In this document: one piece after another, positions 50,902 to 59,062 of the stretch
Position numbering within the stretch: the stretch's first letter is position 1
Layout of the letters: each line of letters opens with the position of its first letter
Assembly: GCA_029785685.1 (NCBI GenBank)
Contig: JAFLZE010000005.1
Span: forward strand, 1 to 64,000
Reading direction: 5' to 3'
DNA length: 64,000 nt
From: Nitrososphaerota archaeon
GTDB lineage: Archaea > Thermoproteota > Nitrososphaeria > Nitrososphaerales > UBA183
Made by a program: the position numbers and the translations under genes
Notes under the pieces: model-generated
The model's database searches: none
Seen by the model: the letters and a program-made list of their open reading frames with translations, nothing else
Told to the model about the DNA's origin: nothing

Positions 50902-51264
50902 ATGACTGACGTCGGAGGCTTCCTGAGGGAATACTCCCCGTACCTCTTCTGGGTCATAGCCGCGGTCTGGGCCGTCGTGGGGGTGGACGGGAGGTCGGTC
51001 CTGATGGCCTGGCCGGTGGTCGCCTGCGCCCTCTCCGGGGTGCTGCTGAAGTTCAAGCCCGGGTGGAGGGTCACCTTCTCGTGGGCGGCTTCGACAGCCG
51101 TCATGGGCCTGCTGATATGCGTCTATCAGGTGTACGCCTGGTCCCCGCTGCTGGCGGGGGACTTCTCGGCCCTGGCGGCGTCAACCCTGGGAGCGTTCGC
51201 TGTCCTCGCCGTGGTCCACGTCTTCCTGCTGTATGCGGGGACCGCGAGACCCATCCAGGCCTAG
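50902..51264 (+). CDS. Four-helix membrane protein
   Basis: A 120-residue protein with four predicted membrane helices (LFWVIAAVWAVVGVDG to TLGAFAVLAVVHVFLLYAG) and short loops. No family is recognised. ATG 50902 lies about 30 nt behind the TATA box GATTTATAAC (50867-50876); GTG 50881 is too close to it. Its stop overlaps the convergent gene by 4 nt. Confidence 0.55.
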   Translation: MTDVGGFLREYSPYLFWVIAAVWAVVGVDGRSVLMAWPVVACALSGVLLKFKPGWRVTFSWAASTAVMGLLICVYQVYAWSPLLAGDFSALAASTLGAFAVLAVVHVFLLYAGTARPIQA

Positions 51265-51794
51265 ACCGAGCCGGACTTCGAGAACTTCCGCAGGTAGTAG
51301 ACCGAGTAGCCGCTTATCACGAACAAGGCGCTGAACGCCCTGGTGGCGAAGACTAGGCTCCACTGCGACGGGTATGTCGTGGCTAGGGTGTCAGGGTTGC
51401 AGTTCCCCAGGCCCACCGGCGGAGGGGTGCAGGACACCGAGAAGAGCGCCCCCCACACCATGAAGTTGTACATCACCTCATAGGCCGCGGAGAAGGCGAC
51501 CACGAAGCCGAAGAGCTGGAGGAACATGAGGAGCCAGCGGGGCCACTTCGAGACCGTGTCCTCCCAGATCCTCAGCCCGCTGTAGAAGAGGGCCACGCAG
51601 GCGACACTGAAGTAGGTGATCGGCTGGGCGAAGTAGGGCGGGAAGGGGAAGTAGACGTCCACCAGGGCCTTGCCGATGGGCTCGTTGGTGAGGGAAAGCG
51701 ACCTCGCGATGCCGTACACCGCTACCACGACGATTATGACGAAGGAGACCCAGGCTACAATCTTGTACATCCGCCTGGCCCCGGCTTCGCTCAT
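51261..51794 (-). CDS. Four-helix membrane protein with extracellular Cys loop
   Basis: The 177-residue protein has helices at about residues 10-30, 60-75, 85-110 and 145-165, and a loop SVSCTPPPVGLGNCNPDTLA outside or between helices. I do not know the family. Its TATA-like CTTTAAGCC box (near 51819-51827 on the plus strand) lies in the 3' part of the upstream gene. The two genes overlap in different frames. Confidence 0.55.
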   Translation of the reverse strand: MSEAGARRMYKIVAWVSFVIIVVVAVYGIARSLSLTNEPIGKALVDVYFPFPPYFAQPITYFSVACVALFYSGLRIWEDTVSKWPRWLLMFLQLFGFVVAFSAAYEVMYNFMVWGALFSVSCTPPPVGLGNCNPDTLATTYPSQWSLVFATRAFSALFVISGYSVYYLRKFSKSGSV

Positions 51795-52827
51795 CGGAGC
51801 GGTGCGACCACTGATTCTGCTCTTTAAGCCTTGGGAAGGCGCTTCCTCGGAGCGCGTACCAGGCGGCCAGGAGCATCAGCGGGAGCTCGAAGTAGCTCCA
51901 GAAGGCGACCCCGGGGAGCAGGAAGAGGGCCACGGCTGCGAAGCACCCGGAGCCCAGGGCCAGGGCGCCAAGGCTGCCGTCGCAGCGCCAGAGCAGGACC
52001 GCCAGGGCAGCGAGCGCTAGCAGCACCCTCAGCGCCGTCGGGGCCGAGCCGCCGAGGCTTACGAAGATTCCTTGGAGGCTGGGGTTCAGGGTCGGCCCGA
52101 ACGCGCCGGCGTAGACGAGGGGGAGCGGGGAGCGCTGGAACTGGAACAGCACCGTGTCCAGGACGAAGGCTGCCGGGTCCCAGGCCAAGAACGGGAGGGC
52201 CACCGCAGTGGCCGTCAGGACGGAGAGCAGGGGGGGAATAGTCCGCCGCCTCCGGAGGGAGAACGCCGCATAGAAGGGGAACGCGAGCCACGCCTCGACG
52301 CTGGCCCCGAAGGCGAGCCCCCAGAAGACCGCCGATGTCTTCGGCCTCCCTTTCGCCTCTGCCAGCATCGCCACGGCCACGAATGCGATGGCAGGGAGGG
52401 AGTCGTTGATCAGGTAGGTCGAGAAGAGGACCACCGGAGGGAAGAGGAAGTACGCCATGGACGAGAGTGGCCCCCTGGGACCGAGGAGGCTGAGCGAGAC
52501 GACGGTCACCAGGTCCGTCGCCACCATCCCCAGGGTGGCGGCGCCGAGGGCCCCGGCGGGGGCGATGAAGACGAAGATCCCCGGGAGATAGGCGAAGACC
52601 TCCGCCGCCCCCGGGGTGGCGAGACCGCTCGGGGCAGCGTAGAAGGCGCCGTAGGGGTCCACGCCGCGGAGCAGGTAGCCGACCGCCTGGGCGTTGTAGT
52701 AGGACACGTCGGTGAAGTAGTGCGAGTTCGCGACGAGCAGGGTGACCCTAGCGGCCAGGCCGATGGAGAGGGCGAGGAGGACCCAGGGGGTGAGGAGGGT
52801 CCGTCCTCGGGGGGAGCTAGCTGCCAA
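51478..52827 (-). CDS. GT87-like polyisoprenyl-phosphate sugar transferase, with run-on 3' end
   Basis: A polytopic membrane protein like GT87/DUF2029 enzymes, which use lipid-linked sugars outside the membrane. Visible are SHYFTDVSYYNAQAVGYLLR with the acidic residues of the first loop, and GVDPYGAFY. Useful homology ends near LRGSAFPRL (about 51830). After that the frame runs on for about 110 residues, antisense-like in composition, through the next gene. A frameshift in the last codons would reach the TAA in GGCTTAAAG. TTG 52827 is the probable start (449 residues as read). Confidence 0.65.
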   Translation of the reverse strand: MAASSPRGRTLLTPWVLLALSIGLAARVTLLVANSHYFTDVSYYNAQAVGYLLRGVDPYGAFYAAPSGLATPGAAEVFAYLPGIFVFIAPAGALGAATLGMVATDLVTVVSLSLLGPRGPLSSMAYFLFPPVVLFSTYLINDSLPAIAFVAVAMLAEAKGRPKTSAVFWGLAFGASVEAWLAFPFYAAFSLRRRRTIPPLLSVLTATAVALPFLAWDPAAFVLDTVLFQFQRSPLPLVYAGAFGPTLNPSLQGIFVSLGGSAPTALRVLLALAALAVLLWRCDGSLGALALGSGCFAAVALFLLPGVAFWSYFELPLMLLAAWYALRGSAFPRLKEQNQWSHRSDERSRGQADVQDCSLGLLRHNRRGSGVRHREVAFPHQRAHRQGPGGRLLPLPALLRPADHLLQCRLRGPLLQRAEDLGGHGLEVAPLAPHVPPALRLRGRLLRGL

Positions 52828-52863
52828 ACTGGGCCGAAACCTGGCCCCGCCGGGGGTGCCGAA

Positions 52864-52872
52864 CTTAAAAGC
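52864..52872. promoter_or_regulatory. TATA box between GT87 and DegT genes
   Basis: CTTAAAAGC lies about 29 nt before the TTG at 52897. On the other strand it reads GCTTTTAAG about 41 nt from the TTG at 52827, so it may serve both genes. Confidence 0.5.
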
Positions 52873-52896
52873 GAAGCCGCCCCGGGGCGGGCTGCC

Positions 52897-54009
52897 TTGG
52901 CTTTCATCCCCGTGAACAAACCGCTCATCGGGGAGGAGGAGAAGAAGGCGGTCCTCGACGTGGTGTCCTCGGGCATGTTGGTCAACGCCTCCTACGAGGG
53001 AGGCCCCTGGGTGAGGGCGTTCGAGGGGAAGGCGAAGAGCCTGCTCGGGACGCGGCACGTGGTGGCGGTGAACTCGGGGACCGCGGCCCTGCACACGGTC
53101 CTGATGGCCCTGGGGGTCAAGCCCGGGGACGAGGTGATAGTCCCGTCGTTCACCTTCCTGGCGACGGCCAACGTGGTCCTCGCCTGCGGAGCCAAGCCGG
53201 TCTTCGTCGACATAAAGGAGGACTACAACATGGACCCGGCTGCGCTGAAGAGGGCGGTGACCGGGAAGACGAAGGCGGTCATACCGGTCCACATCTACGG
53301 CTACCCCGCTGACATGGACGAGATACGCGAGGTCGCCGCGGAGAGATCGATACGGGTGGTCGAGGACGCCGCCGAGTCTCTGGGGGCGACCTACAGGGGG
53401 ACCCAGACGGGCAAGCTCTCAGACGCAGGGTGCTTCAGTCTCTACGCCACCAAGGTGGTTACCTCCGGGGAGGGGGGCGCCATCTCGACGGACGACGACG
53501 AGCTCGCCGACAGGCTCAGGCTGGTCAGGAACCACGGCCAGGTGCATGGCTACGACTCCAGGCACCTGGGGTACAACTACCGCCTGCCGGAGATGAGCGC
53601 TGCCCTCGCGTCGGTCCAGATGGACAGGCTGGACGGGTTCCTGAAGGCGAGGGCCAGGAACGCGAAGTACCTCGGCGAGCGCCTTGCAGGGGTGCGGGGG
53701 TCGAAGTTCACCCAGGCCTCCGCCGACAGGACGCACGTCTTCTATCTCTATACGCTGCACCTCGCGAAGAACAGGGACAAGGTCCAGCAGGCACTCAAGG
53801 CGGCGGGGGTCGGATCTGCCGTTTACTGGCCGACCCCGGTGCACAGGACTCCCCTGTACAGCGAGCTCGGCTACGCTGAGAAAGAGCTGCCTGTGACCGA
53901 AGACTCCGCGGGCCACGTCCTCTCCATCCCGGTCCACCCTGGCCTGACCCAGGACGAGCTCCAGACGGTGGCCGACTCGTTCCTGGCCGCAGCGCGCGAG
54001 CACCTGTAG
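52897..54009 (+). CDS. DegT/DnrJ/EryC1 sugar aminotransferase
   Basis: This 370-residue PLP enzyme adds an amino group to a nucleotide-linked keto sugar. The N-terminus (PVNKPLIGEEEKKAVLDVV), VNSGTAALHTVLMALGVKPG, VEDAAESLGATYRGTQTG and FSLYATKVVTSGEGG with the PLP Lys are classical. It probably serves a glycan pathway with the GT87 protein and the GT2-like gene 13 nt behind. The specific sugar is unknown. TTG 52897 is the start. Confidence 0.88.
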   Translation: MAFIPVNKPLIGEEEKKAVLDVVSSGMLVNASYEGGPWVRAFEGKAKSLLGTRHVVAVNSGTAALHTVLMALGVKPGDEVIVPSFTFLATANVVLACGAKPVFVDIKEDYNMDPAALKRAVTGKTKAVIPVHIYGYPADMDEIREVAAERSIRVVEDAAESLGATYRGTQTGKLSDAGCFSLYATKVVTSGEGGAISTDDDELADRLRLVRNHGQVHGYDSRHLGYNYRLPEMSAALASVQMDRLDGFLKARARNAKYLGERLAGVRGSKFTQASADRTHVFYLYTLHLAKNRDKVQQALKAAGVGSAVYWPTPVHRTPLYSELGYAEKELPVTEDSAGHVLSIPVHPGLTQDELQTVADSFLAAAREHL

Positions 54010-54022
54010 AGGGAGGGCCCGC

Positions 54023-54571
54023 ATGAAGACATTCGTATCCATGATGTGCCATCCGGAGCGGGAGCCGAAGATAGACGTCCCCCAGGACGAGAGGTACGAG
54101 CTCTACGTCAACAAGACCCCGAACTACGCCGAGGCGTACAAGCAGGCGATAGGGATGGCGCTGGAGAGGGGGGCAGACCTGGTGACGGCGGACACAGACG
54201 GCTACCACCCTGCGGCCGAAATCGCCAAGCTCGCCGCGGGGGATTTCGGGGACGGGGCGTTCCTCGTCCTCCCATACCGGGAGAACATAGGGTTCCAGTC
54301 GAAGTCGTTTTCGTACTTCTTCTCCCTGCTCGAGAGGAGGCGGGTCAGGGACTCAACCAGCGGGCTCTGCAGGCTGTCGCTGGACCTGATGAGGTCCCTC
54401 CCGCCCCTGAAGGCGACGGACATGACGGTCCACATCGAGATACTGAAGCGCGCCCTGAAGTCAGGGGCGCGGCTGGTCCAGTACGGGTACCTGTCATCGG
54501 CCAACGACGAGGCGGAGTCGAGGAGGACGAAGTACTACCAGCTGAAGCTCATCGGGGCGGCCTTCAGGTAG
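54023..54571 (+). CDS. Short GT2-like glycosyltransferase
   Basis: The 182-residue protein resembles GT-A fold glycosyltransferases of family 2. VTADTDGYHPAAEIAKLAAG holds a DxD motif, and DSTSGLCRLSLDLMRSLPPL with DMTVHIEILKRAL follow as in dolichol-phosphate mannosyltransferases. It is shorter at the N-terminus than typical members (about 220-240), lacking the usual nucleotide-binding strand, so it may be a divergent or reduced form. It follows the aminotransferase with a 13-nt gap. Confidence 0.6.
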   Translation: MKTFVSMMCHPEREPKIDVPQDERYELYVNKTPNYAEAYKQAIGMALERGADLVTADTDGYHPAAEIAKLAAGDFGDGAFLVLPYRENIGFQSKSFSYFFSLLERRRVRDSTSGLCRLSLDLMRSLPPLKATDMTVHIEILKRALKSGARLVQYGYLSSANDEAESRRTKYYQLKLIGAAFR

Positions 54572-54685
54572 CCCCCAGACGTTGCCCCGGCGGGGATGGA
54601 CATCGGCGGGCCGCGACAGAAGGCGGTCGGGTGGAACCGGCGCGTCCCAGCACTCTCCTTGACCGAGGCGGAAGGGAGCTCCCGG

Positions 54686-54937
54686 CTACCTCTCGGCGCG
54701 GCTCCCAAGCAGCACGAGCTTCGACTTCTGTCCTCGCGACCCGTCGCCTTCGGGCGATGAGCACGGGCAGTCCCGTCTGCACTCAACGGTAATCACGTGC
54801 CCGGTCGGCCAGTGGGGGACGCCCAGCAGCCTGCTGCGGGTCACGTGGTGCTTCCAGCGTCCCCCCTCGAACACCACTTCGTGGCCGCAGTTCCTGCAGC
54901 GGCCGAACTCAAGCCTGGCGAACTCAAGCCTGGCCAT
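54686..54937 (-). CDS. Zinc-ribbon protein with duplicated N-terminus
   Basis: The 83-residue protein has CRNCGHEVVFEGGRWKHHV and, later, VECRRDCPCSS, a possible zinc ribbon. Its first ten residues are MARLEF then ARLEF, created by a 15-nt tandem duplication. The C-terminus is basic. It is of unknown function. The window downstream (54572-54685) shows no gene. Confidence 0.55.
   Translation of the reverse strand: MARLEFARLEFGRCRNCGHEVVFEGGRWKHHVTRSRLLGVPHWPTGHVITVECRRDCPCSSPEGDGSRGQKSKLVLLGSRAER
54905..54934 (+). repeat. 15-nt tandem duplication at gene start
   Basis: GAACTCAAGCCTGGC occurs at 54905-54919 and again at 54920-54934. It falls in the first codons of the zinc-ribbon gene on the minus strand and keeps the frame. 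Confidence 0.7.
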
Positions 54938-55063
54938 CCCCTCTGAGGGATGCTTGCGGCTTATTAGGCGATAGGCGCGGGATGCGGGTAATGGTGCGGC
55001 GGGTCAGCTCTGCGGAGGTCGGCCCTTGCAAGGTCAGGGAAGCAGTCGGGCGGCTGGGATAAG

Positions 55064-55372
55064 ATGGAGCATGCGCGCCGGGGGGTTGGGTCCCTGGGAC
55101 GGTCGAAGTTGGTGCGGACGGTGGTCTGTCTTCTGGCAGCCGCGGGGTGCTTCGCGGTCGCGCTGAGCCAGTATGAAGTCTACGCGCAGCCTTCCACTCG
55201 GTACTGCACCAGCCCGGTTCTCAGCGCGCCGTTTCCCTGCGACATCGGGGCGGTCGGCGTGGCGTTCATCTTCGCGCTGGCTGCCCTGGCGCTCCTGGCG
55301 ATGGGCGTCCGGGGGGCGCTGAGGAACATGAGGGGGTCGGGCCGGGTCCGCAGCGGGGGCGACTGGGCATGA
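55064..55372 (+). CDS. Two-helix membrane protein
   Basis: A 102-residue protein with two helices (about residues 18-36 and 64-83), joined by an external loop with two Cys (RYCTSPVLSAPFPCDIG) that could form a disulfide. The tail is Arg-rich. It is related in layout to other small membrane proteins in the window but has no known function. Confidence 0.5.
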   Translation: MEHARRGVGSLGRSKLVRTVVCLLAAAGCFAVALSQYEVYAQPSTRYCTSPVLSAPFPCDIGAVGVAFIFALAALALLAMGVRGALRNMRGSGRVRSGGDWA

Positions 55373-55468
55373 CCGCCAGCCGAGCCTTCGCTCCGAGGGC
55401 TGATGAGCCGTTCGACCCGGTCGCTAGCATAAGATAGAAATACGAGGGGAGGCGGGCGAATCAACGAA

Positions 55469-55681
55469 TTGAGCGAAGCTACCCCCGCGCCAGCCCCGGA
55501 GACGACGCCGAAAGAGCAGCCAGCCAAGGTCTTCGCGGGTGCGGTATACGAGTGCGTGCGGTGCGGGACCAAGACCACCCAGGAGGAGCTTTCGAGGCTC
55601 CCCGAAGTGAAGTGCATCTGCGGCTACAGGGTCTTCCGAAAGGTGCGGCCGTCTGTCGTCAAGCAGATCAAAGCCGTCTGA
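55469..55681 (+). CDS. rpoP: RNA polymerase subunit P (Rpb12)
   Basis: The 70-residue protein ends with the RpoP core: YECVRCGTKTTQEEL, then VKCICGYRVFRKVRPSVVKQ, i.e. a C-x2-C zinc site whose second half is C-x-C-G. An extra Pro/Ala-rich N-terminal stretch precedes it. RpoP is needed for open-complex stability in archaea. TTG 55469 is the start, about 30 nt behind GAAATACG (55437-55444). Confidence 0.88.
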   Translation: MSEATPAPAPETTPKEQPAKVFAGAVYECVRCGTKTTQEELSRLPEVKCICGYRVFRKVRPSVVKQIKAV

Positions 55682-55725
55682 GCGGCCTTCCAATCCTTCG
55701 TCGATTGTCTATCCATAGTTCACAG

Positions 55726-55734
55726 GTTTAATTA
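55726..55734 (+). promoter_or_regulatory. TATA box for the HMG-CoA synthase operon
   Basis: GTTTAATTA is centred 33 nt before TTG 55763 and is the only promoter-like element ahead of the three-gene mevalonate operon. Confidence 0.5.
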
Positions 55735-55762
55735 GCCGCTGCAATGCGGCGGTCTGACCGCT

Positions 55763-56806
55763 TTGTATCTGATGCAGAGCAAGGAGAGGGCAGCCATACT
55801 GGGGTATGGGGCCTACGTCCCATACTACAGGCTCCCGACCACCGAGATAGCGCGCGTCTGGAAGGGGGGAGGTTCCGGGCCCAACGTGGAGAAGGCAGTG
55901 GCCGCCATTGACGAGGACACCGTGACCATGGCAATCGAGGCGTCGCGGTACGCCATGAAGATGGCCGGGACGGATAAGCTGGGCGCAGTCTTCGTGGGGA
56001 CCGAGTCGAAGCCCTACGCCGTGAAGCCCTCAAGCACCATGGTCGCCCAGGCCCTGGGCCAGCACCACGCCCTGGCCGCTGACCTGGAGTTCGCCTGCAA
56101 GGCCGGGACCGAGGCGATGCAGATAGTCACCGGGCTGGTGGGGTCGGGGATGATCGAGGCGGGGCTCGCCGTGGGGATGGACACCGCCCAGGGGAGGCCC
56201 GGGGACGACCTCGAGTACACGGCCGCGAGCGGGGGGGCAGCCTATGTGATAGGCAGGATGTCAAAGAAGGCGCTGGCGGTCATCGACTGCAGCACTTCGT
56301 TCGTTTCAGACACAGGGGACTTTTGGAGGCGGGCCCACGAGAGGTATCCGCGGCACCTCTCCAGGTTCACGGGTGAACCGGCGTACTTCTATCACATCGA
56401 GAACTCCGTAAAGACGCTCTTCGAAGAGACCGGGCACAAACCGTCGGACTTCAAGTACGCGGTCTTCCACCAGCCGAACCCTAGGTTCCCCGTCGAGGTG
56501 GCCTCCAGGCTGGGGTTCACCATGGAGCAGATCAAGACAGGGCTCCTCAACCCGCTGATAGGGAACACCTACTCCGGGAGCTCCCCCATAGGGCTGGCCG
56601 CCGTCCTGGACGAGGCCCAACCAGGGGACAAGATACTCGTGGCGAGCTTCGGCTCGGGGGCGGGTTCCGACGCTTTCTGCATTGAGGTTTTGGAAGGGGT
56701 CACTGGTGCGAGGGGGGTGAACCCCACTGTGAGGTCGATGCTGGAGCGGAGCACCAAGATCGATTACTCCACATACTCGAAGTTCAGGGACAAGCTGCAC
56801 AAGTAG
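55763..56806 (+). CDS. Hydroxymethylglutaryl-CoA synthase
   Basis: The archaeal HMGCS condenses acetoacetyl-CoA with acetyl-CoA, the first committed step to mevalonate and isoprenoid lipids. The 347-residue protein has C112 in LEFACKAGTEAMQ, the catalytic Glu in GTESKPYAVKP, and YAVFHQPNPRFPVEVASRLG with the catalytic His, ending with GNTYSGSSPIGLAAVLD. TTG 55763 or ATG 55772 begins it. It is followed by thiolase and DUF35, which form a known substrate-channelling complex in archaea. Confidence 0.93.
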   Translation: MYLMQSKERAAILGYGAYVPYYRLPTTEIARVWKGGGSGPNVEKAVAAIDEDTVTMAIEASRYAMKMAGTDKLGAVFVGTESKPYAVKPSSTMVAQALGQHHALAADLEFACKAGTEAMQIVTGLVGSGMIEAGLAVGMDTAQGRPGDDLEYTAASGGAAYVIGRMSKKALAVIDCSTSFVSDTGDFWRRAHERYPRHLSRFTGEPAYFYHIENSVKTLFEETGHKPSDFKYAVFHQPNPRFPVEVASRLGFTMEQIKTGLLNPLIGNTYSGSSPIGLAAVLDEAQPGDKILVASFGSGAGSDAFCIEVLEGVTGARGVNPTVRSMLERSTKIDYSTYSKFRDKLHK

Positions 56807-56814
56807 GCGATAGT

Positions 56815-57978
56815 GTGAGCGGACAAAGGGCGTACGTGGCCTCGGTCGGGATGACCCCCATCGGGGACCACTGGGGCAAGTCCATCCTGGACCTGGCCGT
56901 CGACGCATCGAGGGGTGCTCTGGCAGGGCTGGGGGGGAAGAAGGTCGACCAGGTGATAGTCGGGAACATGTTCAGCGCCGTGGGCGCAAGCCAGGAGCAC
57001 CTGGGGGCCCTGGTGACCAGCGCTCTGGGGCTTAGGGGGACGCCGGCGTTCAAGGTGGAGGCGGCCTGCGCGTCCGGGGGGTCGGCGTTCAACACAGGGT
57101 ACAGGCTGGTGAAGTCTGGGGCGATAGGGAGCGCCCTGGTCGTAGGGGTCGAGAAGATGCGAGACCTCGAGCCAGAGGAGGCGTCCCGGGCCCTGGCCAT
57201 GGCGGAGTCGGCCGAGTACACCCAGTTCGTCGGCGCGACATTCGCGGCCCTCAACGGCCTCCTGGCCAGGCTCTACATGGAGCAGGAGAACGTCACCAGG
57301 GACGAGCTGAGCGCGATGCCCGTGCTGGACCACGCCAACGCCGTCACCGCCGCCCATGCGCAGTTCAGGAAGGCCATCACCCCCGAGGTGGTGTCCAGAT
57401 CCGCCCTCATCTCCGACCCGCTGAGGCTCTTCGACTGCGCCCCGGTGGGGGACGGGGCCGCGGCGGCCCTGATCGTGAACGACGACGCCCTGGCGGGGGC
57501 CAAGGGGGGGCACGTCGAGATCCTTGGAGGGAAGATCGCGACCACCGAGTTCAGCGTGTACGAGAGGGAAGACATGCTCGACTTCCTGGCCACGAAGGAG
57601 GCGTTCAAGGGGGCCATGGCGGAGGCAGGGCTGGCCCCAGGCAAGCTGAGCCTGGCGGAGGTGCACGACGCCTTCTCCGTGGTCGGCGCGCTCTCACTGG
57701 AAGCCATGGGGTACTCGAAGCGCGGCCAGGGCTCCAAGGACGCCAAGGCAGGGAAGTACTCGATGGACGGCGAGCTCCCCATCAACACCTTCGGGGGGCT
57801 GAAGGCCCGGGGGCACCCGGTTGGCGCGACCGGGATGTACCAGATAGCGGAGGCCTTCCTCCAGCTGGCTGGGAAGGCGGGGAAGAACCAGGTGGAAGGG
57901 GCGCAGTACGCCGCCACCCAGAACATCGGAGGGGTGGACTCCACCAGCGCGGTGCACGTCTTCGGGAGGGCTTCGTAG
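56815..57978 (+). CDS. Acetyl-CoA acetyltransferase (archaeal thiolase)
   Basis: The 387-residue SCP-x-type thiolase makes acetoacetyl-CoA from two acetyl-CoA. C85 sits in VEAACASGGSAF, His in EVHDAFSVVGAL, and the C-terminal GGLKARGHPVGATGMYQIAE carries the second catalytic His. It starts with GTG 8 nt behind HMGCS and directly abuts the DUF35 gene. The gene trio forms one complex that passes acetoacetyl-CoA to HMGCS. Confidence 0.93.
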   Translation: MSGQRAYVASVGMTPIGDHWGKSILDLAVDASRGALAGLGGKKVDQVIVGNMFSAVGASQEHLGALVTSALGLRGTPAFKVEAACASGGSAFNTGYRLVKSGAIGSALVVGVEKMRDLEPEEASRALAMAESAEYTQFVGATFAALNGLLARLYMEQENVTRDELSAMPVLDHANAVTAAHAQFRKAITPEVVSRSALISDPLRLFDCAPVGDGAAAALIVNDDALAGAKGGHVEILGGKIATTEFSVYEREDMLDFLATKEAFKGAMAEAGLAPGKLSLAEVHDAFSVVGALSLEAMGYSKRGQGSKDAKAGKYSMDGELPINTFGGLKARGHPVGATGMYQIAEAFLQLAGKAGKNQVEGAQYAATQNIGGVDSTSAVHVFGRAS

Positions 57979-58365
57979 TTGGCCATACAGTACTGGAGGA
58001 TAAGGGACAGGTACTACCGGCTCATCGGGAGCAGGTGCGGGGCCTGCGGGTCCGAGTTCTTCCCTCCTGTCTACAGGTGCAAGAAGTGCGGGTCCGAGGA
58101 CATCGCCGACAGGGAGATGCCCAGGACAGGCAAGATACTGACGCACACCCTGCTCCACGAGCCGCTCCCAGGGTTCGAGGCCCTGGCCCCGTTCTACCTC
58201 GCCGTGGTGAAGCTCGACAACGGGGCGAAGGTGCTCACCCAGATAGTCGACTCACCCCCTGATGCGGTGAAGTCGGGGGCCAAGGTCAGGGCGGTTGTGA
58301 GGAGGGCCAAGGTGGACGGAGACTCGGGGCAGATCTTCTACGGCTACAAGTTCGTGGTGGAGTAG
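57979..58365 (+). CDS. DUF35 OB-fold/zinc-ribbon scaffold protein
   Basis: The 128-residue protein has an N-terminal rubredoxin-like zinc ribbon (GSRCGACGSEFFPPVYRCKK, then CGSED) and a C-terminal OB-fold. In archaea this protein bridges thiolase and HMGCS and carries the CoA pocket of the complex. TTG 57979 starts at the base right after the thiolase stop, so expression is coupled. Confidence 0.9.
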   Translation: MAIQYWRIRDRYYRLIGSRCGACGSEFFPPVYRCKKCGSEDIADREMPRTGKILTHTLLHEPLPGFEALAPFYLAVVKLDNGAKVLTQIVDSPPDAVKSGAKVRAVVRRAKVDGDSGQIFYGYKFVVE

Positions 58366-58370
58366 GCCGC

Positions 58371-58959
58371 TCAGGGCGCCTCCCGCATGACGACACTGCT
58401 CTTCCCGTAGGGCCCGACGACCTCGAACCCCTCCCTCTCGAACATCGACTTCGTCCCGAACCAGGCCGCCAGCGCCCCCCTGTGGGTAATCGGATACGCC
58501 TCCACTGTCCCTCCACCCCGGGCTCTGATGGAGTGAGTCCAGGGCGGCCGCCAGGGCCAGCTTGGCGACCTCTCTGCGCCGGTACGCCCTGTCGACGGAC
58601 AGGCAGGTGACCCTCCAGATCTTCTCCCCTCCGTCAGGCCCGAGGGCCTTGTAGCTTCTGGCCACGTCGACCCTGGGGAGCTCCTCCCTGGGGCCGTACT
58701 GGCACCACCCTACGGGCTCCGCGCCGTCGTACACCAGGATGCCGTGGGCCCGCCCCTGCTCGACGAGAGGCTTCTTCTCGTCCCGGTTCCTCCTGGCCTT
58801 CCGCTCCAAAGGCCACCCCCTGGTCTCCTTCGGGGGCCGCTCCCGCTGATAGTAGATGCACCAGCAGACCCCCCACTCGCCATGCTTGCCGAAGAGCTTC
58901 TGGAAGTCGGGCTAAGTCTCCTTCGAGAGCTCCCGCGTGTAGAAGTCGGGCCGGGGCAC
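58371..58959 (-). pseudogene. Disrupted GNAT-family acetyltransferase
   Basis: The reading frame can be followed in three pieces. From GTG 58959 it encodes PRPDFYTRELSKET, then a TAG at 58914-58912 replaces the Trp expected in ETWPDFQKLFGKHG. The frame continues with WGVCWCIYYQRERPP and VYDGAEPVGWCQYG up to LALAAALDSL. Then the tandem GAGTGAGT at 58531-58538 (ACTCACTC on the coding strand) shifts the frame, after which VEAYPITHRGALAAWFGTKS and FEREGFEVVGPYGKSSVVM complete the domain. Two independent lesions make a real pseudogene more likely than one sequencing error. Confidence 0.72.
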
Positions 58960-59062
58960 GCCCTGGCATGCGGCCGGGGGCGTTAACTGCGTCGCGCCTG
59001 AGCCAAGGGATCCCGGAGAGCCACGACAGTTAAGACGAATGCGGCGGCAAGGGTGCGGGGCG

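Noticed and set aside
55395..55412. GCTGATGAGC resembling a C box of a C/D guide RNA
   Set aside because: No matching D, C' and D' boxes at the right spacing.
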